DNA of 35,360 nucleotides from an uncultured Bacilli bacterium (GTDB lineage Bacteria > Bacillota_I > Bacilli_A > RFN20 > CAG-826): positions 1 through 35,360 of the forward strand of contig CALWDE010000005.1 in NCBI GenBank assembly GCA_944376605.1. The letters are read 5' to 3'. The notes under the pieces are model-generated. The model was not told where the DNA came from. It did not search any database and worked only from the letters and a program-made list of their open reading frames with translations. Position numbers and translations under genes: made by a program. How positions within the stretch are numbered: position 1 is the first letter of the stretch; each line of letters begins with the position of its first letter. Positions 23,532 to 31,262 of the stretch are shown piece by piece.

Positions 23532-24044
23532 ATGAAAATCAAAGCCTTCTCGATTTCTCTACTTGCTCTCATCCTTACTTTCACAAGTTGTGGAGGAGAG
23601 GCTTCCTCTTCTTCCTCTTCTTCCCTTACAGGAACCTCTTCTTCTTTTTCTTCTGGCTCTCTTATAGAGGAGGAAGGCTGGGATGATCTAGTTACTTCAA
23701 AAATGAAAAGCGCCTTATTTGGCTATGTTCTTCCTTATATTGATTTATCTTCTTATTCATGGGATTTTCAAATTTATGAAGGATATTCTTCTTTAGAAAT
23801 TGAAGGGGCTTCTTATTCTTTATTAGAAGAGTACTCCACCATTTTAGAAGAAGAAAACTTTGAAGTGATTCATAAAGATTTAGCAAGTGTATCTTCCTAT
23901 GAATATATGTATGAAGGGGCACATTTGTTCTTTCAACTCTATCTAGATGATGAAAAAGGTGACTTAGAAGAAGAGAATGTTTTCCGAATGATTCTTTCTT
24001 ATGATGAGAAAAATATGATTACCCAAATTCGTTATTCCTTTTAA
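23532..24044 (+). CDS. Small lipoprotein, single-domain paralog of the upstream gene
   Basis: A 170-residue lipoprotein with lipobox TFTSC, a Ser-rich linker, and one domain. The domain aligns by eye with the first repeat of the 21239 gene: GWDDLVTSKMKSALFGYVLPY against TWDELFLTEMRLALCGYTLPY, and YEYMYEGAHLFFQLYLDDE against YEFMYEGAHLYLQLYLADE. Its last strand (MILSYDEKNMITQI) matches the end of the large protein (FSLSYDATNNITEI), as if the internal repeats had been lost or never gained. The leader region also matches (TTTCTTGATRTT and AAAAGGAGA before ATG). It has its own likely promoter and no known function. Confidence 0.8.
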   Translation: MKIKAFSISLLALILTFTSCGGEASSSSSSSLTGTSSSFSSGSLIEEEGWDDLVTSKMKSALFGYVLPYIDLSSYSWDFQIYEGYSSLEIEGASYSLLEEYSTILEEENFEVIHKDLASVSSYEYMYEGAHLFFQLYLDDEKGDLEEENVFRMILSYDEKNMITQIRYSF

Positions 24045-24147
24045 AAAATATAAAAATATCCCTCTTTTGCGGAGATATTACGTCAATCTCCTTATATAAG
24101 ATACCGTGTTTTCTCTATGCATAAAAAGTGATAGAGATATCTAACTA

Positions 24148-24156
24148 TGTTAGAAT
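24148..24156 (+). promoter_or_regulatory. Extended -10 promoter of pepF
   Basis: TG-T-TAGAAT gives an extended -10. The transcript would start near 24163, leaving a short leader with AAAGGA before ATG 24176. The -35 (TGATAG near 24129) is weak. Confidence 0.4.
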
Positions 24157-24175
24157 GAATCTAGAAAGGATATTT

Positions 24176-25948
24176 ATGAATAAAAACAAATATCAATGGG
24201 ATTTATCTTTCCTTTATCAAAATGAGGAAGAGTTTGAAAAAGACTGTGAAAAATTAAAAGAAGCAACCAAAAAGGCTGCCTCGTATCAAGGAAAACTGCA
24301 CGAGGAAAATGCTTTATGCGAATATTTGCGCTTAGAAAAAGAAATTGAAGTTACCTTAAATAAAGTTTATTCCTACGCGAGCGGGATTGCTGACTTAGAT
24401 AGAAGAAAGGTTGAAAGCAATGCACGTGAAGCGAAAGTGGAAGCGATTTTGCAAGATTTAATCCGCGCGACATCTTTTGCTGATCCAGAATATCTCAAAC
24501 TTGGAAAAGAGTATTTGGATGGAGTAATAAAGCGTCATAGTGAACTGCAAGAATTTGATTTCGCTTTCCAAAAATTATTTGATGGTGCTTCCCATGTTTT
24601 AAGCGCGGATAAAGAAGCAATCTTGGCAAACTACTCCCCTTTATCTAGCGTCGGAGGGGATCTTTATAGCACCTTATCAGTATCTGATTACTTACCAAAA
24701 ACATGCACTTTATCAGACGGAAAAGAGGTTACTGTTACAGTAAGTAACTGGACCACTTTAATGCGCAGCTTAGAAAAAGCCGAAGACCGTAAACTTGTTT
24801 TTGAGACGTTATATCGCTTCTTTGATGAAAGAAAAAATACGTACGCGGCAATGTATAAAGCCTCGCTAGACGCGCAGCTTGCGACAATGAGAAACCGTGG
24901 ATATTCTTCCATTTTAGAAGAACATCTCGATGGAAATAAAATTCCTACAAGCGTTTATGAATCTTTGGTGAAAGCTGCGCATGAAGGCAGTGCTCCTTTA
25001 AAGGAATATTATGAAGTTCGTAGAAAAGCGCTTGGACTTACAAAGCACCGCAGCTATGACCGCTTCTTAGAACTCGCTAAAACCAATAAAGAGTTGACTT
25101 ATGAAGAAGCAAAGGAACTTTTCTATCATTCGATTGAACGATTTGATGAAGATTTCCAAAAGAAAGCACATCAAGCAACTGAAGAGGGAAAGGTCGATGT
25201 TTATCCTGCTGAAGGAAAGCGAAGCGGCGCTTACTCTTCAGGGGGCGGAGGAATTGCGCCTCATATTCTTTTAAATTTCCAAGGTACTTTAGAAGACGCC
25301 TTCACTCTTGCTCATGAAGCAGGGCATAGCACTCACACCTTGTACGCCATGGAAGCACAGCCCATCTTAAAGCAAAATTACACTATTTTTGTGGCAGAAA
25401 TTGCTTCTACCTTTAATGAGCACAATTTACTTGACTACTTACTAAAATCAGGCACCTTATCGAAAGAAGACAAGATTGCGCTTCTACAAAAAGAATGTGA
25501 TGAGATTGCCGCTACCTTCTATCGCCAAACCCTATTTGCAGAATATGAATGGAGAGCGGCACAACTTGCCGAAAAAGGAGAGCCAATTAACTATGAAGTT
25601 CTCTCTTCTATCATGAAAGAACTTTATCGAGATTACTATGGCATCGATATCGAAGAAGAAGTGTATAAGCCGCTTGTCTGGTGCTATATCCCCCACCTTT
25701 TCTACACTCCCTTCTATGTGTATCAATACGCGACAAGTTTTGCGACAAGTTTAGAGCTTTATCGCCGCGTAAAGGAAGGGGTACCTAACTCCTTTGAAAA
25801 ATATAAAGGTTTATTAAAAAGTGGCGGGTCCGCTTATCCAATCGAGCAGGTTAAAAATGCCGGAGTTGATTTAACAAGCAAAGAGCCATTTGAAGCAGTA
25901 ACTAAGAGAATGGCTGAACTTGTTGCAGAGTTAAAAGAACTCCTATAA
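24176..25948 (+). CDS. pepF: Oligoendopeptidase F (M3B metallopeptidase)
   Basis: A 590-residue cytosolic zinc peptidase that cuts short peptides of roughly 6-20 residues. The zinc-binding motif HEAGH is at 380-384 and is followed by the conserved Glu-containing NYTIFVAEIASTFNEHNL segment. The substrate-binding FYVYQYATSFATSLELY region near the C-terminus is intact. Length is normal for PepF. The start at 24176 (MNKNKYQWDLSFLY) is chosen for its AAAGGA spaced 6 bases upstream; a reading from 24128 lacks a ribosome site. It is transcribed alone, with a terminator just downstream. Confidence 0.95.
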   Translation: MNKNKYQWDLSFLYQNEEEFEKDCEKLKEATKKAASYQGKLHEENALCEYLRLEKEIEVTLNKVYSYASGIADLDRRKVESNAREAKVEAILQDLIRATSFADPEYLKLGKEYLDGVIKRHSELQEFDFAFQKLFDGASHVLSADKEAILANYSPLSSVGGDLYSTLSVSDYLPKTCTLSDGKEVTVTVSNWTTLMRSLEKAEDRKLVFETLYRFFDERKNTYAAMYKASLDAQLATMRNRGYSSILEEHLDGNKIPTSVYESLVKAAHEGSAPLKEYYEVRRKALGLTKHRSYDRFLELAKTNKELTYEEAKELFYHSIERFDEDFQKKAHQATEEGKVDVYPAEGKRSGAYSSGGGGIAPHILLNFQGTLEDAFTLAHEAGHSTHTLYAMEAQPILKQNYTIFVAEIASTFNEHNLLDYLLKSGTLSKEDKIALLQKECDEIAATFYRQTLFAEYEWRAAQLAEKGEPINYEVLSSIMKELYRDYYGIDIEEEVYKPLVWCYIPHLFYTPFYVYQYATSFATSLELYRRVKEGVPNSFEKYKGLLKSGGSAYPIEQVKNAGVDLTSKEPFEAVTKRMAELVAELKELL

Positions 25949-25964
25949 TTTTATTTCTCATCTT

Positions 25965-25987
25965 AGCCCCTTTATGGGGCTTTTTTC
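25965..25987 (+). terminator. Intrinsic terminator after pepF
   Basis: AGCCCC (25965-25970) pairs with GGGGCT (25976-25981) and is followed by a TTTTTT run. Confidence 0.85.
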
Positions 25988-26011
25988 TTGCAAAAAGCCA
26001 TTCTTTTTATC

Positions 26012-26035
26012 AAAAAAGAGGGCGAACCCTCTTTT
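26012..26035 (-). terminator. Terminator after the SDR remnant (bidirectional)
   Basis: AAAAGAGGG (26014-26022) pairs with CCCTCTTTT (26027-26035) around CGAA. On the minus strand it is followed by a T-run, so it ends the SDR transcript. It could also back up the pepF terminator. Confidence 0.75.
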
Positions 26036-26057
26036 GTGATTTGGAACGTGAAAACAA

Positions 26058-26547
26058 TTACATCGCCCCTGCGCCGCCATCTACTGCATAAATAGAACCA
26101 GTAACGTAACTAGCATCTTTACTTGCTAAGAAGAGAGCAACATTAGCGACTTCAAACGCTTCTCCCATCCGCTTCATGGGGATAATTGAAGTAATGCCAT
26201 CTTTATGCTTTTTAGCATCTTCCGCGTTTAAATCTGTAACATTCCAAATATTCGTCTCAATTGCGCCAGGCGCAATTGCGTTCACTCTTACAGGTATATG
26301 CGCCAAATCTAAGGCCCATGCTTTGGTTAGATTTTCCACAGCAGCTTTTGCGACGACATAAAAAGACAAGTTTTTTCCTGCATGAGAGGCTCCAAGACTA
26401 GATAAGTTGATGATGTTCCCTTTCGCGTTCACAAGAAGGGGCAACACTTTTATAGTGAGCGCTAGTAAACTTCTTACATCTAGTGAGAAAGCTTTATCAA
26501 AATCCGCAATCGTACTTTCTAAAATAGACTGAAGGGGCCTATTCTTT
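26058..26547 (-). pseudogene. 5'-truncated short-chain dehydrogenase/reductase
   Basis: About 163 codons of the C-terminal two-thirds of an SDR. The catalytic region is present: INLSSLGASHAGKNLSFYVVAK carries the Ser and the YxxxK pair, with IPVRVNAIAPGAIETN and YVTGSIYAVDGG downstream. The N-terminal Rossmann part (TGxxxGIG and NNAG) is missing. SDR-like sequence begins at about NRPLQSILESTIADFDKAF near 26547. The open frame upstream is basic and hydrophobic and lies antisense to the GH31 gene, so it is not SDR. Without the cofactor-binding half it cannot be active. The truncation point coincides with the GH31 promoter, which suggests a deletion or replacement. Confidence 0.75.
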
Positions 26548-26550
26548 CTC

Positions 26551-26579
26551 TTGCTTTTACTTCGCACTTTTTTGAAAAT
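26551..26579 (+). promoter_or_regulatory. Possible promoter of the GH31 gene
   Basis: TTGCTT (26551-26556), 17 bases, GAAAAT (26574-26579). The -35 is fair and the -10 weak. It sits exactly at the broken edge of the SDR remnant. Confidence 0.3.
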
Positions 26580-26601
26580 GAAAGCAAAGAGGAAGAAAGA
26601 G

Positions 26602-28548
26602 ATGTTAAAGCGATATAAAGATACCATTGTCTTTGAATATAAAGGAGAAAAAGTTAAGTTATACGCGGTAAAAGAAGGAGTGATCCGTGTACAGGCAGCT
26701 TGGAAAGAAGAAATAACTAAGGACAATAAAAATCTCCTCTTTTCAAGACCAGTCACCTCTAAAATTAGCAAAGAAGAAAAAGGCTATTCTCTTCAAACAG
26801 GCAGTTTAACTGCCTTTATTTCAGAGATGGGCGAAATTAGTTTTTATCGCGACTCCACTCTCCTTTTAAAAGAAAAGTACCGCTCTTTTGACTATGAATC
26901 TCCTCATTCTCATCCTTTAAAAGAAACTGCTAGAAGTTATGCCGCCAAAGCCTACCCTTATGCAGTAAAGGTAAGTTTTGAAGAAAACGAAAATGAGGCA
27001 ATATACGGTATGGGTGTTTACCAAATGCCTTATCTCAATTTAAAGGGATGTTCTCTCCCTTTAATCCAGAAAAACACACAAATTACTATCCCCTTTTATC
27101 TATCTAGTCTCCATTATGGTTTTTTATGGAATAACTCATCGCTTGGAGAAGCTTCCTTCTTAAAAAATGGTACCACTTTTACTTCCAATACTTACTCACA
27201 AATTGACTATGTCATCGTGGGAGGAGATAGTTACAAAAGTATTATCGATAGTTATACTTCTCTAGTGGGTAAAGCGCCAAAGATGGATCCTTCTTATCTA
27301 GGATTATGGCAGTCGAAACTCCGTTATCGAACGCCAAAAGAAGTGCTCGACGTTGTAAAAGAATATGAAGAAAGAGGAATCTCTTTATCCGTAATCGTCA
27401 TTGACTATTTTCATTGGACTAGACAAGGAGAATGGAAATTTGATGACACATATTGGAGTGAATTAGAAAAGATGTGTTCTCTTCTCCATAAAAAAGGAAT
27501 TAAGGTTGTTGCCTCCATATGGCCTACTGTGGATAAGAAGAGTGTTTATTATCCTTATTTTGAGAAAAACGGATATCTGATTACTCCTTTAAAGGGAACG
27601 CAGTGTTACGACTTCCAGGGTGACTGTCTAATCGCTGATTTTACGAATCCAAAAGCAGCTAAATTTATCGAAAAAATCGTTCATAAAAATTATCAAGAAA
27701 GAGGGATAGATTCCTTATGGTTAGATCAAGCAGAACCAGAATTTACCTCTTATGATATAGATAATTATTTGTATTACATAGGAAAAGGAAGCGACGTCTC
27801 AAATTCTTATCCCTATTATTATCTAAAAGCTTTCTCTGACTTAAAAAATCCATTTCTTATTCGTTCTGCCTGGCTAGGAAGTCAAAAATTAGGCGCACTT
27901 TTATGGTCTGGTGATGTGGAAGGAACCTTCGCTTCCATGAAAGATCAATTCGCATCTGCGTTAAATGCAGGAATAGCAGGTATCGCCTGGTATACAAATG
28001 ATATAGGAGGATTTAACGGAGATATTCGTGATCCTCAATGGCGCGAACTACTTGTGCGCTGGTTCCAATGGATGGTCTTCTCTCCTATTTTAAGAATGCA
28101 CGGAGACCGTTTACCTCACTCAATTCCTTCTTTAGATAAGAAAGAATCAGGGGGAGGATTTACCCATACTGGGCAGCCAAACGAAATCTATTCTTTTGGT
28201 GAAGAAATTTATGAAATCTTGAAAAAATATGTGGGATTAAGAGAAGAGTTAAAACCCTACATCGAGCACCTATATGAGGAAGCTTCTTCTAATGGTTCTC
28301 CCCTTATGCGAACCATGTTCTATGAATTTGAAGATGACCCTATTTGTTATCAAGTAGAAGACCAATATATGTTTGGAGAAAAGTACCTTGTCGCGCCTAT
28401 TTTTCATTATGGAGAAAGAAAGAGAAATGTCTATTTGCCAAAAGGAGAATGGAAGCATCTTCCTTCTCAAAACATATGGAATGGCGGGACGTTTATCGAG
28501 GTTGATGCACCTTTAGAAGAAATCCCTGTCTTTGAAAAAGTTGCATAA
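26602..28548 (+). CDS. Glycoside hydrolase family 31 (alpha-glucosidase/alpha-xylosidase type)
   Basis: A 648-residue cytosolic GH31 enzyme that hydrolyses alpha-linked sugars with retention. The nucleophile Asp375 is in SLWLDQAEPEF and the acid/base Asp438 in LLWSGDVEGTF; the WYTNDIGGF segment and the RMHGDRLPH substrate-site region are also present. WLDxAEPE is typical of the YicI-like alpha-xylosidase/alpha-glucosidase branch rather than lysosomal-type enzymes. The N-terminal beta domain is short, and no signal peptide is seen. The start at 26602 (MLKRYKDTIVFEY) has GAGG 9 bases upstream; the longer reading from 26551 is basic and unlike the family. No sugar transporter is nearby, so the substrate remains open. 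Confidence 0.88.
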   Translation: MLKRYKDTIVFEYKGEKVKLYAVKEGVIRVQAAWKEEITKDNKNLLFSRPVTSKISKEEKGYSLQTGSLTAFISEMGEISFYRDSTLLLKEKYRSFDYESPHSHPLKETARSYAAKAYPYAVKVSFEENENEAIYGMGVYQMPYLNLKGCSLPLIQKNTQITIPFYLSSLHYGFLWNNSSLGEASFLKNGTTFTSNTYSQIDYVIVGGDSYKSIIDSYTSLVGKAPKMDPSYLGLWQSKLRYRTPKEVLDVVKEYEERGISLSVIVIDYFHWTRQGEWKFDDTYWSELEKMCSLLHKKGIKVVASIWPTVDKKSVYYPYFEKNGYLITPLKGTQCYDFQGDCLIADFTNPKAAKFIEKIVHKNYQERGIDSLWLDQAEPEFTSYDIDNYLYYIGKGSDVSNSYPYYYLKAFSDLKNPFLIRSAWLGSQKLGALLWSGDVEGTFASMKDQFASALNAGIAGIAWYTNDIGGFNGDIRDPQWRELLVRWFQWMVFSPILRMHGDRLPHSIPSLDKKESGGGFTHTGQPNEIYSFGEEIYEILKKYVGLREELKPYIEHLYEEASSNGSPLMRTMFYEFEDDPICYQVEDQYMFGEKYLVAPIFHYGERKRNVYLPKGEWKHLPSQNIWNGGTFIEVDAPLEEIPVFEKVA

Positions 28549-28582
28549 TAACTCTGCAAAAATAATATATTTTTTCTATTTT

Positions 28583-28933
28583 TTAGAAGATATTGTCAAA
28601 GAGAGAGTTCTTTCCTTTTTGCAAAATAAGAAAATAAATAAAAGAAAATTCGAATATCCCGTACCCTGTGGCTCTCGAATTCTTGAGTACCATTTTGGTA
28701 ACGGCAGCCTTTAAAATAGACTCTTGTGCTCCCATGCCAATTCCCCACATTGCAATGTCTATGAAAAGCATCAACAATCATGGTTGCACTATAAATTAAA
28801 GGTAATGTTTCTGCGGTAATAAAACTGTTTGCTTCACTAACAAAAGTATTACTAATATGCATCCCCAAGTTGGAATAGCCGATAAAACCAAAAGCAAAAA
28901 GATTGTTGCTTTAGAAAAATATATTTCTTTCAT
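28583..28933 (-). pseudogene. Degraded MFS transporter remnant
   Basis: The minus strand holds MFS-like fragments in different frames. One is FAFGFIGYSNLGMHISNTF to LPLIYSATMIVDAF. The other is IAMWGIGMGAQESILKAAV to SRATGYGIFEFSF, the conserved GxGAQESxLKAxVAxxxxxxxRATAYGIF stretch of a Bacillota MFS family. A start-like ATGAAAGAA follows the marR stop by a few bases, but that frame stops after about 45 codons. Only about 350 of some 1200 expected bases remain, with at least two frame changes and an internal deletion. It was probably the third gene of the DUF368-marR operon, an efflux pump controlled by the MarR protein. No other feature was seen between the GH31 stop and marR. Confidence 0.6.
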
Positions 28934-28938
28934 GGAGT

Positions 28939-29403
28939 CTATTCGTTATTTTTGATTTCCTCTGCAATATGAGGAAAACCAGCTTTACTCTCGTTTTTAG
29001 AGAGCAGATAAATTCGTGAAAGTAGAGAAGAAAATATTTCTTTCTCGCCTTCATTAAAAGCAGAAAACAAATACTCGTAATAAAGGTTTTCTACCCCTCT
29101 TTTGGAAAGTTTTAACTCTTCCGCTTTTGGGGTGGCGAAAAGAAGAGAAGCGCGAAGATCTTTCTCGCTTTTTTCTTTTCTAATATATCCTTTTTTCTCT
29201 AGGCGCTGCGCAATACGGGTTGAAGCGGCCTTATCGATACCAAGTATTTTGCAAATATCGCTTTGTCTAATACCTTTATACTTTCTTACCACATGAAGAA
29301 AATCAAATTCAGAGGTTCCAATTCCTTCCTCTTTCAGGGTTCGCGCAGCAAGTTTATTGGCTTCTCTAGCAATTTTACTAATGAAAAATCCTGGCTCTGA
29401 CAT
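28939..29403 (-). CDS. MarR-family transcriptional regulator
   Basis: A 154-residue MarR-type winged-helix regulator. The recognition region is IRQSDICKILGIDKAASTRIAQRLEKKGYIRKEKSEKD, including the wing with the conserved basic residues, flanked by dimerisation helices. MarR proteins generally repress their own operon and respond to phenolic or other small ligands. It overlaps the end of the DUF368 gene by one base and precedes a ruined MFS gene. The palindrome in front of the operon is the natural operator. Ligand unknown. Confidence 0.88.
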   Translation of the reverse strand: MSEPGFFISKIAREANKLAARTLKEEGIGTSEFDFLHVVRKYKGIRQSDICKILGIDKAASTRIAQRLEKKGYIRKEKSEKDLRASLLFATPKAEELKLSKRGVENLYYEYLFSAFNEGEKEIFSSLLSRIYLLSKNESKAGFPHIAEEIKNNE

Positions 29404-30389
29404 TATTCTTTTTGAACCTCTTTCTTCTCTTTTTTCTTCATATAAAAGATAAGAAGGAATGTAATAAAGAAACCGACAATAAATAAAGGAATTCCTACGC
29501 CTAAATCAAGCGTTAAATTTCCTGTACCATTTTGATAAGACTGATAAACAGTAATAATTTCGGTGTTCATAAACATGGCAACAATCGAGCCATAGGTTAG
29601 GCCTGTTAATAGATGGAAAGTAGAAAAACGCTTCTTACTTAAGAAATGATTCATACCTTTAGAAAAGAAGAAGAGTCCAATTAAAAAACCAATCGCTAAG
29701 CAAACATAAACAAGGAACCACATCGGATTTTCGCCCCAAATAGTTAAGCTAACCGAATTCATAATCGGTGTGAAAATTCCAAAACACATCAGAAGCGCTG
29801 TAGCGGATAAGCCTGGAACAATTTGTGTTAAAGAAATTACCGCTCCTAAAAGCAGAGCAATCAAATAGGTATACCAAGGGAAACTGTTCCCGCTAAATAA
29901 AGCAGTCAGTGAAAATACTTCTTGTCCGTAATAAAAAACTAAACCAATAGCAATTGGAAAAAGGAAACCGATACCTAAAAGAAGGTAATCGTACCATTTT
30001 CGTTCACTGCCTTTTTCTTTTCTAATCTCATCATGCACTTCACTAGCTCCCCCAAGCATTAAGCCTGCAAAAAGAGAAACACAAATGAAAGTATAAGAAT
30101 CTACAAAACTTTGAACTGCAAAAAATCCGCCAACAAAGCCGATAATTGCGCCGATAACGATCGGTAATAAGAATAAAATAGATTTTTTAAAACGCTTAAA
30201 GATTTTCGCAATTGCATCCATCATCTTGTCATAAAGTTTGAAGATCATGGAAATGGTGGAACCAGATACACCTGGAACAATAATTGCTAATCCAACAAAA
30301 AAGCCGTTAATAAGTGCAAGAAGACGTTCTTTGTTATTTTGATAAGCTGGTACTTCTACTTCAGTTACCTCATTCTTTTGCTCGTCCAT
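29403..30389 (-). CDS. DUF368 membrane protein, PopT-type polyprenyl-phosphate transporter
   Basis: A 328-residue integral membrane protein with about nine helices. The DUF368 signature appears twice in opposite halves: VGLAIIVPGVSGSTISMIF and SLTQIVPGLSATALLMCFG. Members of this family (PopT) have been reported to flip undecaprenyl phosphate from the outer to the inner face of the membrane for reuse in wall synthesis; transfer of that role here is by family. The N-terminus is a charged 15-residue tail, and the C-terminus is Lys/Glu-rich. The start ATG has AGGAGA at good spacing. It is the first gene of an operon with marR, an unusual regulator for this function. Confidence 0.88.
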   Translation of the reverse strand: MDEQKNEVTEVEVPAYQNNKERLLALINGFFVGLAIIVPGVSGSTISMIFKLYDKMMDAIAKIFKRFKKSILFLLPIVIGAIIGFVGGFFAVQSFVDSYTFICVSLFAGLMLGGASEVHDEIRKEKGSERKWYDYLLLGIGFLFPIAIGLVFYYGQEVFSLTALFSGNSFPWYTYLIALLLGAVISLTQIVPGLSATALLMCFGIFTPIMNSVSLTIWGENPMWFLVYVCLAIGFLIGLFFFSKGMNHFLSKKRFSTFHLLTGLTYGSIVAMFMNTEIITVYQSYQNGTGNLTLDLGVGIPLFIVGFFITFLLIFYMKKKEKKEVQKE

Positions 30390-30405
30390 TCGATTCTCCT
30401 GCCTA

Positions 30406-30425
30406 ATTTTAGTTGATATATCAAC
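30406..30425 (-). promoter_or_regulatory. Palindromic operator and -10 of the DUF368-marR operon
   Basis: GTTGATATATCAAC (30412-30425) is a perfect 14-bp palindrome of the kind bound by MarR dimers. On the minus strand it is directly followed by TAAAAT (30406-30411), a plausible -10. Binding of the encoded MarR protein here would block the promoter. Autoregulation is inferred. Confidence 0.6.
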
Positions 30426-30584
30426 CTTACAAATAATAGGCTGGCATAGTAAACATGCAAGTAGTTTTCAGCAAAACACATTTTTCAGAAAGCATCTAAA
30501 CCATGATCTGTTTTGTATTTATGGCACAGGGATATACAAGTTAGCAAAAAGGTCACCGCCATTAAAAAGTTGTGAGTTAGTGTA

Positions 30585-30612
30585 CAAAAAATGCCGCCAT
30601 AAGGGCGGCATT
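30585..30612 (-). terminator. Intrinsic terminator after the XRE regulator
   Basis: AATGCCGCC (30590-30598) pairs with GGCGGCATT (30604-30612), a 9-bp GC-rich stem with a 5-base loop, followed on the minus strand by TTTTTT. The rest of the interval between this and the DUF368 promoter shows nothing I can name. Confidence 0.85.
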
Positions 30613-30669
30613 GTGGTTTGGAACTAAAGCAATAACTCTGCAAAAGTGGTATGAAATGATAGAAAACTG

Positions 30670-31134
30670 CTATTCTACCCAAATTTCAATGTGGTCGCCG
30701 TCTTTATCATTCACTTCAAGTAACTTACCAAATGCGCCAGATTCTGCAGCCTCAAAAAGTAAATCAAAATCGATATCCTTAAGTTTATCGCTGACGCCAC
30801 TTCCTAGATGAAGACCTGTTTTACTAAAACCTTTTACAAGAAGATAAGGCAGATTTAAATTGACATCATCGCCATCACTAGAGCTCACTTTGATGTTTAC
30901 CTTTTTCGGCTTTCTCTTCTCTTGATACCCAACATCTTCAATGCCTAATAACTCATTCACAGTGCAGGATAAAGCGTCCGCTAACGGGATTAAGCAATCG
31001 ATATCAGGATGCGCCTCATCTCTTTCATACTTGGAAATGCTTTGGGGCGTGAGAGAGAGTTTATTTGCGAGTTCTTCTTGCGTTAAACCTGCTTTCTTTC
31101 GAAGAGCAATAAGATTTTCACTAAATTTGGGCAT
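30670..31134 (-). CDS. XRE-family regulator with C-terminal SHOCT-like domain
   Basis: A 154-residue protein. Residues 1-65 are a Cro/CI helix-turn-helix (LRKKAGLTQEELANKLSLTPQSISKYERDE). Residues of about 75-154 resemble the SHOCT-like/YvlB-type tail: VNIKVSSSDGDDVNLNLPYLLVKG, then DIDFDLLFEAAESGAFGKLLEV and DKDGDHIEIWVE. Such proteins often control membrane or envelope-stress genes, and here a target is not obvious. A strong AGGAGGAAC Shine-Dalgarno precedes the ATG. It is a single-gene unit with a clear terminator. Confidence 0.85.
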   Translation of the reverse strand: MPKFSENLIALRKKAGLTQEELANKLSLTPQSISKYERDEAHPDIDCLIPLADALSCTVNELLGIEDVGYQEKRKPKKVNIKVSSSDGDDVNLNLPYLLVKGFSKTGLHLGSGVSDKLKDIDFDLLFEAAESGAFGKLLEVNDKDGDHIEIWVE

Positions 31135-31213
31135 AAGTTGTTCCTCCTAGCTATATTGAAAGGCAAAACGAGGAAGAAAGAGATGACGCAAAGAGGAAAT
31201 TGCTACACCTTTT

Positions 31214-31239
31214 GTTGATTCCTCTCAACTACTAGTTGA
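31214..31239. promoter_or_regulatory. Cluster of GTTGA/TCAAC half-sites upstream of the XRE gene
   Basis: TCAACTA-C-TAGTTGA (31225-31239) is a perfect inverted repeat. A further GTTGA at 31214-31218 faces TCAAC at 31225-31229. The site lies about 90 bases upstream of the XRE start and just after the SDR stop. It may be an operator. It is unlikely to be a terminator for the SDR gene, because no T-run follows on that strand. Confidence 0.35.
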
Positions 31240-31262
31240 ATTTTTAGGCGAAATAAAATCTT

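Noticed and set aside
26551-26771. N-terminal extension of the SDR remnant to a full gene
   Set aside because: The extra residues lack the Rossmann TGxxxGIG motif and are antisense to the GH31 coding region, so they are an accidental open frame.
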